Shown piece after piece: positions 1-11,500 of a stretch of 64,000 nucleotides of DNA. Position numbers and translations under genes: made by a program. This DNA comes from Cavia porcellus (lineage: Eukaryota; Chordata; Mammalia; Rodentia; Caviidae): NCBI RefSeq assembly GCF_034190915.1, contig NW_026947705.1:124001-188000 (forward strand), written 5' to 3'. Position 1 is the stretch's first letter, and every line of letters begins with the position of its first letter. The notes under the pieces were generated by a model, which saw nothing but the letters and a program-made list of their open reading frames with translations, ran no database searches and was not told the origin of the DNA.

Positions 1-1541
1 GGTGCGCATTGTATGGGTGTGTGTTACATTAGATTCACTATTAGGAGTGAGAAAAACATCACGGGGTGGTGCGCATTGTATGGGTGTGTGTTACATTAGA
101 TTCACTAGTAGGAGTGAGAAAAACATCACGGGGTGGTGCGCATTGTATGGGTGTGTGTTACATTACATTCACTAGTAGGAGTGAGAAAAACATCACGGTG
201 TGGTGCGCATTGTATGGGTGTGTGTTACATTACATTCACTAGTAGGAGTGAGAAAAACATCACGGGGTTGTGCGCATTGTATGGGTGTGTGTTACATTAC
301 ATTCACTAGTAGGAGTGAGAAAAACATCACGGGATGGTGCGCATTGTATGGGTGTGTGTTACATTACATTCACTAGTAGGAGTGAGAAAAACATCACGGG
401 GTGGTGCGCATTGTATGGGTGTGTGTTACACTACATTCACTAGTAGGAGTGAGAAAAACATCACGGGGTGGTGCGCATTGTATGGGTGTGTGTGACATTA
501 CCTTCACTAGTAGGAGTGAGAAAAACATCACGGGTTGGTGCGCATTGTATGGGTGTGTGATACATTACATTCACTAGTAGGAGTGAGAAAAACATCACGG
601 GGTGGTGCGCATTGTAGGGGTGTGTGTTGCATTAGATTCACGTGTAGGAGTGAGAAAAAGATCACGGGGTGGTGCGCATTGTATGGGTGTGTGTTACATT
701 AGATTCACTAGTAGGAGTGAAAAAAACATCACGGGGTGGTGCGCATTGTATGGGTGTATGTTACATTAGATTCACTAGTAGGAGTGAGAAAAACATCACG
801 GGGTGGTGCGCATTGTATGGGTGTGTGTTACATTACATTCACTAGTAGGAGTGAGAAAAACATCACGGGGTGGTGCGCATTGTATGGGTGTGTGTCACAT
901 TACATTCACTAGTAGGAGTGAGAAAAACATCACCGGGTGGTGCGCATTGTATGGGTGTGTGTTACATTGCATTCACTAGTAGGAGTGAGAAAAACATCAC
1001 GGGGTGGTGCGCACTGTATGGGTGTGTGTTACATTAGATTCACGTGTAGGAGTGAGAAAAACATCACGGGGTGGTGCGCATTGTATGGGTGTGTGTTACA
1101 TTACATTCACTAGTAGGAGTGAGAAAAACATCACGGGGTGGTGCGCATTGTATGGGTGTGTGTTACATTACATTCACTAGTAGGAGTGAGAAAAACATCA
1201 CGGGGTGGTGCGCATTGTATGGGTGTGTGTTACAATGCATTCACTAGTAGGAGTGAGAAAAACATCACGGGGTGGTGCGCATTGTATGGGTGTGTGTTAC
1301 ATTACATTCACTAGTAGGAGTGAGAAAAACATCACGCGTTGGTGCGCATTGTATGGGTGTGTTTTACATTACATTCACTAGTAGGAGTGAGAAAAACATC
1401 ACGGGGTGGTGCGCATTGTATGGGTGTGTGTTACATTACATTCACTAGTAGGAGTGAGAAAAACATCACGGGGTGGTGCGCATTGTATGGGTGTGCGTTA
1501 CATTACATTCACTAGTAGGAGTGAGAAAAACATCACGGGGT

Positions 1542-1876
1542 GGTGCTCATTGTACGGGTGTGTGTTACATTACATTCACTAGTAGGAGTGAGAAAAACAT
1601 CACGGGGTGGTGCGCATTGTACGGGTGTGTGTTACATTACATTCACTAGTAGGAGTGAGAAAAACATCACGGTGTGGTGCGCATTGTACGGGTGTGTGTG
1701 ACATTACATTCACTAGTAGGAGTGAGAAAAACATCACGGGGTGGTGCGCATTGTACGGGTGTGTGTTACACTACATTCACTAGTAGGAGTGAGAAAAACA
1801 TCACGGGGTGGTGCGCATTGTACGGGTGTGTGTTACATTACATTCACTAGTAGGAGTGAGAAAAACATCACGGGGT
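1542..1876 (+). repeat. Run of five consecutive TACGGG monomers
   Basis: Five adjacent monomers (starts 1542, 1609, 1676, 1743, 1810) carry TACGGG instead of TATGGG at monomer positions 12-17. The same run of five occurs at 6231-6565 and 10518-10852, and a run of three at 17752-17952. The substitution is not seen outside these runs, so it probably spread between neighbours by local duplication or gene conversion before the HOR was amplified. Confidence 0.85.
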
Positions 1877-3082
1877 GGTGCGCATTGTATGGGTGTGTGT
1901 TACACTACATTCACTAGTAGGAGTGAGAAAAACATCACGGGGTGGTGCGCATTGTATGGGTGTGTGTTACACTACATTCACTAGTAGGAGTGAGAAAAAC
2001 ATCACGGGGTGGTGCGCATTGTATGGGTGTGTGTTACATTACATTCACTAGTAGGAGTCAGAAAAACATCACGGGGTGGTGCGCATTTTATGGGTGTGTG
2101 TTACATTAGATTCACGTGTAGGAGTGAGAAAAACATCACTGGGTGGTGCGCATTGTATAGGTGTGTGTTACATTAGATTCACTATTAGGAGTGAGAAAAA
2201 CATCACGGTGTGGTGCGCATTGTATGGGTGTGTGTTACATTAGATTCACTAGTAGGATTGAGAAAAACATCACCGGGTGGTGCGCATTGTATGGGTGTGT
2301 GTTACATTACATTCACTAGTAGGAGTGAGAAAAACATCACGGGGTGGTGCGCATTGTATGGGTGTGTGTTACATTACTTTCACTAGTAGAAGTGAGAAAA
2401 ACATCACGGGGTTGTGCGCATTGTATGGGTGTGTGTTACATTACATTCACTAGTAGGAGTGAGAAAAACATCACGGGGTGGTGCGCATTGTATGGGTGTG
2501 TGTTACATTACATTCACTAGTAGGAGTGAGAAAAACATCACCGGGTGGTGCGCATTGTATGGGTGTGTGTTACATTACATTCACTAGTAGGAGTGAGAAA
2601 AACATCGCGGGGTGGTGCGCATTGTATGGGTGTGTGTTACACTACATTCACTAGTAGGAGTGAGAAAAACATCACGGGGTGGTGCGCATTGTATGGGTGT
2701 ATGTGACATTACATTCACTAGTAGGAGTGAGAAAAACATCACGGGGTGGTGCGCATTGTATGGGTGTGTGTTACATTACATTCACTAGTAGGAGTGAGAA
2801 AAACATCACGGGGTGGTGCGCATTGTATGGGTGTGTTTTACATTAGATTCACGTGTAGGAGTGAGAAAAACATCACGGGGTGGTGCGCATTGTATGGGTG
2901 TGTGTTACATTAGATTCACTAGTAGGAGTGAAAAAAACATCACGGGGTGGTGCGCATTGTATGGGTGTGTGTTACATTAGATTCACTAGTAGGAGTGAGA
3001 AAAACATCACGGGGTGGTGCGCATTGTATGGGTGTGTGTTACATTAGATTCACTAGTAGGAGTGAGAAAAACATCACGGGGT

Positions 3083-3484
3083 GGTGCGCATTGTATGGGT
3101 GTGTGTTACATTACATTCACTAGTAGGAGTGAGAAAAACATCACCGGGTGGTGCGCATTGTATGGGTGTGTGTTACATTGCATTCACTAGTAGGAGTGAG
3201 AAAAACATCACGGGGTGGTGCGCATTGTATGGGTGTGTGTTACATTACATTCACTAGTAGGAGTGAGAAAAACATCACGGGGTGGTGCGCATTGTATGGG
3301 TGTGTGTTACAATACATTCACTAGTAGGAGTGAGAAAAACATCACGGGGTGGTGCGCATTGTATGGGTGTGTGTTACATTACATTCACTAGTAGGAGTGA
3401 GAAAAACATCACGGGGTGGTGCGCATTGTATGGGTGTGTGTTACATTAGATTCACGTGTAGGAGTGAGAAAAACATCACGGGGT
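3083..3484 (+). repeat. Six-monomer block present in copies 1 and 3, absent from copy 2
   Basis: This is 402 bp, exactly six monomers: consensus, ATTGCATT (entered through ACCGGGT), consensus, ACAATACATTC, consensus and AGATTCACGTG. Its counterpart in copy 3 is 12059-12460. In copy 2 the monomer ending at 7771 is followed directly by the equivalent of 3485. As with the seven-monomer block, the monomer phase is kept exactly. Confidence 0.84.
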
Positions 3485-4220
3485 GGTGCGCATTGTATGG
3501 GTGTGTGTTACATTACATTCACTAGTAGGAGTGAGAAAAACATCACGGGGTGGTGCGCATTGTATGGGTGTGTGTTACATTACATTCACTAGTAGGAGTG
3601 AGAAAAACATCACGGGGTGGTGCGCATTGTATGGGTGTGTGTTACATTAGATTCACGTGTAGGAGTGAGAAAAACATCACGGGGTGGTGCGCATTGTATA
3701 GGTGTGTGTTACATTAGATTCACTATTAGGAGTGAGAAAAACATCACGGGGTGGTGCGCATTGTATGGGTGTGTGTTACATTAGATTCACTAGTAGGAGT
3801 GAGAAAAACATCACGGGGTGGTGCGCATTGTATGGGTGTGTGTTACATTACATTCACTAGTAGGAGTGAGAAAAACATCACGGGGTGGTGCGCATTGTAT
3901 GGGTGTGTGTTACATTACATTCACTAGTAGGAGTGAGAAAAACATCACGGGGTGGAGCGCATTGTATGGGTGTGTGTTACATTAGATTCACTAGTAGGAG
4001 TGAGAAAAACATCACGGGTGGTGCGCATTGTATGGGTGTGTGTTACATTACATTCACTAGTAGGAGTGAGAAAAACATCACGGGGTGGTGCGCATTGTAT
4101 GGGTGTGTGTTACATTACATTCACTAGTAGGAGTGAGAAAAACATCACGGGGTGGTGCGCATTGTATGGGTGTGTGTTACATTAGATTCACGTGTAGGAG
4201 TGAGAAAAACATCACGGGGT

Positions 4221-7200
4221 GGTGCGCATTGTATAGGTGTGTGTTACATTAGATTCACTATTAGGAGTGAGAAAAACATCACGGGGTGGTGCGCATTGTA
4301 TGGGTGTGTGTTACATTAGATTCACTAGTAGGAGTGAGAAAAACATCACGGGGTGGTGCGCATTGTATGGGTGTGTGTTACATTACATTCACTAGTAGGA
4401 GTGAGAAAAACATCACGGTGTGGTGCGCATTGTATGGGTGTGTGTTACATTACATTCACTAGTAGGAGTGAGAAAAACATCACGGGGTTGTGCGCATTGT
4501 ATGGGTGTGTGTTACATTACATTCACTAGTAGGAGTGAGAAAAACATCACGGGATGGTGCGCATTGTATGGGTGTGTGTTACATTACATTCACTAGTAGG
4601 AGTGAGAAAAACATCACGGGGTGGTGCGCATTGTATGGGTGTGTGTTACACTACATTCACTAGTAGGAGTGAGAAAAACATCACGGGGTGGTGCGCATTG
4701 TATGGGTGTGTGTGACATTACCTTCACTAGTAGGAGTGAGAAAAACATCACGGGTTGGTGCGCATTGTATGGGTGTGTGATACATTACATTCACTAGTAG
4801 GAGTGAGAAAAACATCACGGGGTGGTGCGCATTGTAGGGGTGTGTGTTGCATTAGATTCACGTGTAGGAGTGAGAAAAACATCACGGGGTGGTGCGCATT
4901 TTATGGGTGTGTGTTACATTAGATTCACTAGTAGGAGTGAAAAAAACATCACGGGGTGGTGCGCATTGTATGGGTGTATGTTACATTAGATTCACTAGTA
5001 GGAGTGAGAAAAACATCACGGGGTGGTGCGCATTGTATGGGTGTGTGTTACATTACATTCACTAGTAGGAGTGAGAAAAACATCACGGGGTGGTGCGCAT
5101 TGTATGGGTGTGTGTCACATTACATTCACTAGTAGGAGTGAGAAAAACATCACCGGGTGGTGCGCATTGTATGGGTGTGTGTTACATTGCATTCACTAGT
5201 AGGAGTGAGAAAAACATCACGGGGTGGTGCGCACTGTATGGGTGTGTGTTACATTAGATTCACGTGTAGGAGTGAGAAAAACATCACGGGGTGGTGCGCA
5301 TTGTATGGGTGTGTGTTACATTACATTCACTAGTAGGAGTGAGAAAAACATCACGGGGTGGTGCGCATTGTATGGGTGTGTGTTACATTACATTCACTAG
5401 TAGGAGTGAGAAAAACATCACGGGGTGGTGCGCATTGTATGGGTGTGTGTTACAATACATTCACTAGTAGGAGTGAGAAAAACATCACGGGGTGGTGCGC
5501 ATTGTATGGGTGTGTGTTACATTACATTCACTAGTAGGAGTGAGAAAAACATCACGGGGTGGTGCGCATTGTATGGGTGTGTGTTACATTAGATTCACGT
5601 GTAGGAGTGAGAAAAACATCACGGGGTGGTGCGCATTGTATGGGTGTGTGTTACATTAGATTCAATAGTAGGAGTGAGAAAAACATCACGGGGTGGTGCG
5701 CATTGTATGGGTGTGTGTTACATTAGATTCACTAGTAGGAGTGAGAAAAACATCACGGGGTGGTGCGCATTGTATGGGTGTGTGTTACATTACATTCACT
5801 AGTAGGAGTGAGAAAAACATCACGGGGTGGTGCGCATTGTATGGGTGTGTGTTACATTACATTCACTAGTAGGAGTGAGAAAAACATCACTGGGTTGTGC
5901 GCATTGTATGGGTGTGTGTTACATTACATTCACTAGTAGGAGTGAGAAAAACATCACCGGGTGGTGCGCATTGTATGGGTGTGTGTTACATTACATTCAC
6001 TAGTAGGAGTGAGAAAAACATCACGGGTTGGTGCGCATTGTATGGGTGTGTTTTACATTACATTCACTAGTAGGAGTGAGAAAAACATCACGGGGTGGTG
6101 CGCATTGTATGGGTGTGTGTTACATTACATTCACTAGTAGGAGTGAGAAAAACATCACGGGGTGGTGCGCATTGTATGGGTGTGTGTTACATTACATTCA
6201 CTAGTAGGAGTGAGAAAAACATCACGGGGTGGTGCGCATTGTACGGGTGTGTGTTACATTACATTCACTAGTAGGAGTGAGAAAAACATCACGGGGTGGT
6301 GCGCATTGTACGGGTGTGTGTTACATTACATTCACTAGTAGGAGTGAGAAAAACATCACGGTGTGGTGCGCATTGTACGGGTGTGTGTGACATTACATTC
6401 ACTAGTAGGAGTGAGAAAAACATCACGGGGTGGTGCGCATTGTACGGGTGTGTGTTACACTACATTCACTAGTAGGAGTGAGAAAAACATCACGGGGTGG
6501 TGCGCATTGTACGGGTGTGTGTTACATTACATTCACTAGTAGGAGTGAGAAAAACATCACGGGGTGGTGCGCATTCTATGGGTGTGTGTTACACTACATT
6601 CACTAGTAGGAGTGAGAAAAACATCACGGGGTGGTGCGCATTGTATGGGTGTGTGTTACACTACATTCACTAGTAGGAGTGAGAAAAACATCACGGGGTG
6701 GTGCGCATTGTATGGGTGTGTGTTACATTACATTCACTAGTAGGAGTCAGAAAAACATCACGGGGTGGTGCGCATTTTATGGGTGTGTGTTACATTAGAT
6801 TCACGTGTAGGAGTGAGAAAAACATCACTGGGTGGTGCGCATTGTATAGGTGTGTGTTACATTAGATTCACTATTAGGAGTGAGAAAAACATCACGGTGT
6901 GGTGCGCATTGTATGGGTGTGTGTTACATTAGATTCACTAGTAGGATTGAGAAAAACATCACCGGGTGGTGCGCATTGTATGGGTGTGTGTTACATTACA
7001 TTCACTAGTAGGAGTGAGAAAAACATCACGGGGTGGTGCGCATTGTATGGGTGTGTGTTACATTACATTCACTAGTAGGAGTGAGAAAAATATCACGGGG
7101 TTGTGCGCATTGTATGGGTGTGTGTTACATTACATTCACTAGTAGGAGTGAGAAAAACATCACGGGGTGGTGCGCATTGTATGGGTGTGTGTTACATTAC

Positions 7201-8507
7201 ATTCACTAGTAGGAGTGAGAAAAACATCACCGGGTGGTGCGCATTGTATGGGTGTGTGTTACATTACATTCACTAGTAGGAGTGAGAAAAACATCGCGGG
7301 GTGGTGCGCATTGTATGGGTGTGTGTTACACTACATTCACTAGTAGGAGTGAGAAAAACATCACGGGGTGGTGCGCATTGTATGGGTGTATGTGACATTA
7401 CATTCACTAGTAGGAGTGAGAAAAACATCACGGGGTGGTGCGCATTGTATGGGTGTGTGTTACATTACATTCACTAGTAGGAGTGAGAAAAACATCACGG
7501 GGTGGTGCGCATTGTATGGGTGTGCTTTACATTAGATTCACGTGTAGGAGTGAGAAAAACATCACGGGGTGGTGCGCATTGTATGGGTGTGTGTTACATT
7601 AGATTCACTAGTAGGAGTGAAAAAAACATCACGGGGTGGTGCGCATTGTATGGGTGTGTGTTACATTAGATTCACTAGTAGGAGTGAGAAAAACATCACG
7701 GGGTGGTGCGCATTGTATGGGTGTGTGTTACATTAGATTCACTAGTAGGAGTGAGAAAAACATCACGGGGTGGTGCGCATTGTATGGGTGTGTGTTACAT
7801 TACATTCACTAGTAGGAGTGAGAAAAACATCACGGGGTGGTGCGCATTGTATGGGTGTGTGTTACATTACATTCACTAGTAGGAGTGAGAAAAACATCAC
7901 GGGGTGGTGCGCATTGTATGGGTGTGTGTTACATTAGATTCACGTGTAGGAGTGAGAAAAACATCACGGGGTGGTGCGCATTGTATAGGTGTGTGTTACA
8001 TTAGATTCACTATTAGGAGTGAGAAAAACATCACGGGGTGGTGCGCATTGTATGGGTGTGTGTTACATTAGATTCACTAGTAGGAGTGAGAAAAACATCA
8101 CGGGGTGGTGCGCATTGTATGGGTGTGTGTTACATTACATTCACTAGTAGGAGTGAGAAAAACATCACGGGGTGGTGCGCATTGTATGGGTGTGTGTTAC
8201 ATTACATTCACTAGTAGGAGTGAGAAAAACATCACGGGGTGGAGCGCATTGTATGGGTGTGTGTTACATTAGATTCACTAGTAGGAGTGAGAAAAACATC
8301 ACGGGTGGTGCGCATTGTATGGGTGTGTGTTACATTACATTCACTAGTAGGAGTGAGAAAAACATCACGGGGTGGTGCGCATTGTATGGGTGTGTGTTAC
8401 ATTACATTCACTAGTAGGAGTGAGAAAAACATCACGGGGTGGTGCGCATTGTATGGGTGTGTGTTACATTAGATTCACGTGTAGGAGTGAGAAAAACATC
8501 ACGGGGT
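4221..8507 (+). repeat. HOR family I, copy 2 (64 monomers, six-monomer deletion form)
   Basis: This copy is 4287 bp, or 64 x 67 minus 1. It aligns to copy 1 at offset 4220, then at 4689 after the seven-monomer block at 5561-6029, then at 4287 once six monomers are missing between 7771 and 7772. It shares nearly all private substitutions with copy 3, including CATTCTATGGG near 6574 and AAAATATCACGG near 7088, so copies 2 and 3 are closer to each other than to copy 1. The single-base deletion in the G run recurs near 8302. Confidence 0.88.
5561..6029 (+). repeat. Seven-monomer block present in copies 2 and 3, absent from copy 1
   Basis: This 469-bp block is exactly seven monomers. In order they are: AGATTCACGTG, AGATTCAATAG, AGATTCACTAG, two consensus monomers, one entered through TGGGTTGTGCGC, and one entered through ACCGGGT. 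Its counterpart in copy 3 is 9848-10316. In copy 1 the flanking monomers are directly joined at 1341. Loss or gain of an exact integer number of monomers is what unequal exchange between misaligned monomers produces. Confidence 0.85.
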
Positions 8508-11500
8508 GGTGCGCATTGTATAGGTGTGTGTTACATTAGATTCACTATTAGGAGTGAGAAAAACATCACGGGGTGGTGCGCATTGTATGGGTGTGTGTTA
8601 CATTAGATTCACTAGTAGGAGTGAGAAAAACATCACGGGGTGGTGCGCATTGTATGGGTGTGTGTTACATTACATTCACTAGTAGGAGTGAGAAAAACAT
8701 CACGGTGTGGTGCGCATTGTATGGGTGTGTGTTACATTACATTCACTAGTAGGAGTGAGAAAAACATCACGGGGTTGTGCGCATTGTATGGGTGTGTGTT
8801 ACATTACATTCACTAGTAGGAGTGAGAAAAACATCACGGGATGGTGCGCATTGTATGGGTGTGTGTTACATTACATTCACTAGTAGGAGTGAGAAAAACA
8901 TCACGGGGTGGTGCGCATTGTATGGGTGTGTGTTACACTACATTCACTAGTAGGAGTGAGAAAAACATCACGGGGTGGTGCGCATTGTATGGGTGTGTGT
9001 GACATTACCTTCACTAGTAGGAGTGAGAAAAACATCACGGGTTGGTGCGCATTGTATGGGTGTGTGATACATTACATTCACTAGTAGGAGTGAGAAAAAC
9101 ATCACGGGGTGGTGCGCATTGTAGGGGTGTGTGTTGCATTAGATTCACGTGTAGGAGTGAGAAAAACATCACGGGGTGGTGCGCATTTTATGGGTGTGTG
9201 TTACATTAGATTCACTAGTAGGAGTGAAAAAAACATCACGGGGTGGTGCGCATTGTATGGGTGTATGTTACATTAGATTCACTAGTAGGAGTGAGAAAAA
9301 CATCACGGGGTGGTGCGCATTGTATGGGTGTGTGTTACATTACATTCACTAGTAGGAGTGAGAAAAACATCACGGGGTGGTGCGCATTGTATGGGTGTGT
9401 GTCACATTACATTCACTAGTAGGAGTGAGAAAAACATCACCGGGTGGTGCGCATTGTATGGGTGTGTGTTACATTGCATTCACTAGTAGGAGTGAGAAAA
9501 ACATCACGGGGTGGTGCGCACTGTATGGGTGTGTGTTACATTAGATTCACGTGTAGGAGTGAGAAAAACATCACGGGGTGGTGCGCATTGTATGGGTGTG
9601 TGTTACATTACATTCACTAGTAGGAGTGAGAAAAACATCACGGGGTGGTGCGCATTGTATGGGTGTGTGTTACATTACATTCACTAGTAGGAGTGAGAAA
9701 AACATCACGGGGTGGTGCGCATTGTATGGGTGTGTGTTACAATACATTCACTAGTAGGAGTGAGAAAAACATCACGGGGTGGTGCGCATTGTATGGGTGT
9801 GTGTTACATTACATTCACTAGTAGGAGTGAGAAAAACATCACGGGGTGGTGCGCATTGTATGGGTGTGTGTTACATTAGATTCACGTGTAGGAGTGAGAA
9901 AAACATCACGGGGTGGTGCGCATTGTATGGGTGTGTGTTACATTAGATTCAATAGTAGGAGTGAGAAAAACATCACGGGGTGGTGCGCATTGTATGGGTG
10001 TGTGTTACATTAGATTCACTAGTAGGAGTGAGAAAAACATCACGGGGTGGTGCGCATTGTATGGGTGTGTGTTACATTACATTCACTAGTAGGAGTGAGA
10101 AAAACATCACGGGGTGGTGCGCATTGTATGGGTGTGTGTTACATTACATTCACTAGTAGGAGTGAGAAAAACATCACTGGGTTGTGCGCATTGTATGGGT
10201 GTGTGTTACATTACATTCACTAGTAGGAGTGAGAAAAACATCACCGGGTGGTGCGCATTGTATGGGTGTGTGTTACATTACATTCACTAGTAGGAGTGAG
10301 AAAAACATCACGGGTTGGTGCGCATTGTATGGGTGTGTTTTACATTACATTCACTAGTAGGAGTGAGAAAAACATCACGGGGTGGTGCGCATTGTATGGG
10401 TGTGTGTTACATTACATTCACTAGTAGGAGTGAGAAAAACATCACGGGGTGGTGCGCATTGTATGGGTGTGTGTTACATTACATTCACTAGTAGGAGTGA
10501 GAAAAACATCACGGGGTGGTGCGCATTGTACGGGTGTGTGTTACATTACATTCACTAGTAGGAGTGAGAAAAACATCACGGGGTGGTGCGCATTGTACGG
10601 GTGTGTGTTACATTACATTCACTAGTAGGAGTGAGAAAAACATCACGGTGTGGTGCGCATTGTACGGGTGTGTGTGACATTACATTCACTAGTAGGAGTG
10701 AGAAAAACATCACGGGGTGGTGCGCATTGTACGGGTGTGTGTTACACTACATTCACTAGTAGGAGTGAGAAAAACATCACGGGGTGGTGCGCATTGTACG
10801 GGTGTGTGTTACATTACATTCACTAGTAGGAGTGAGAAAAACATCACGGGGTGGTGCGCATTCTATGGGTGTGTGTTACACTACATTCACTAGTAGGAGT
10901 GAGAAAAACATCACGGGGTGGTGCGCATTGTATGGGTGTGTGTTACACTACATTCACTAGTAGGAGTGAGAAAAACATCACGGGGTGGTGCGCATTGTAT
11001 GGGTGTGTGTTACATTACATTCACTAGTAGGAGTCAGAAAAACATCACGGGGTGGTGCGCATTTTATGGGTGTGTGTTACATTAGATTCACGTGTAGGAG
11101 TGAGAAAAACATCACTGGGTGGTGCGCATTGTATAGGTGTGTGTTACATTAGATTCACTATTAGGAGTGAGAAAAACATCACGGTGTGGTGCGCATTGTA
11201 TGGGTGTGTGTTACATTAGATTCACTAGTAGGATTGAGAAAAACATCACCGGGTGGTGCGCATTGTATGGGTGTGTGTTACATTACATTCACTAGTAGGA
11301 GTGAGAAAAACATCACGGGGTGGTGCGCATTGTATGGGTGTGTGTTACATTACATTCACTAGTAGGAGTGAGAAAAATATCACGGGGTTGTGCGCATTGT
11401 ATGGGTGTGTGTTACATTACATTCACTAGTAGGAGTGAGAAAAACATCACGGGGTGGTGCGCATTGTATGGGTGTGTGTTACATTACATTCACTAGTAGG

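Larger units (their letters stand above)
1..4220 (+). repeat. HOR family I, copy 1 (63 monomers, seven-monomer deletion form)
   Basis: This copy is 63 x 67 minus 1 bp; the missing base is in the G run near 4014-4019, where ACGGGT replaces ACGGGGT. Its variant monomers come in the same order as in the next two copies: a CTATTAG monomer at the start, GTGTGG, TTGTGCGC, ACACTAC, GTGACATTACC, a GTAGGGG monomer near 610, and five TACGGG monomers at 1542-1876. Against copies 2 and 3 it lacks seven monomers at the junction near 1341, where ACGCGTTGG directly follows an ordinary monomer. It keeps a six-monomer block (3083-3484) that copy 2 lacks. The left boundary is set by the window edge and is arbitrary in phase. 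Confidence 0.88.

Noticed and set aside
1..10. NRF1-type site at TGCGCAT
   Set aside because: Only half of the palindromic site is present, and the second GCGC half is missing in the monomer.
11..30. GT microsatellite
   Set aside because: The GTGTGTG tract is only about seven to eight bases and constant in nearly all monomers, so it belongs to the unit and is not a variable microsatellite.
41..60. Ribosome binding site (AGGAGTGAG)
   Set aside because: It recurs in almost every monomer and is not placed ahead of a credible coding frame.
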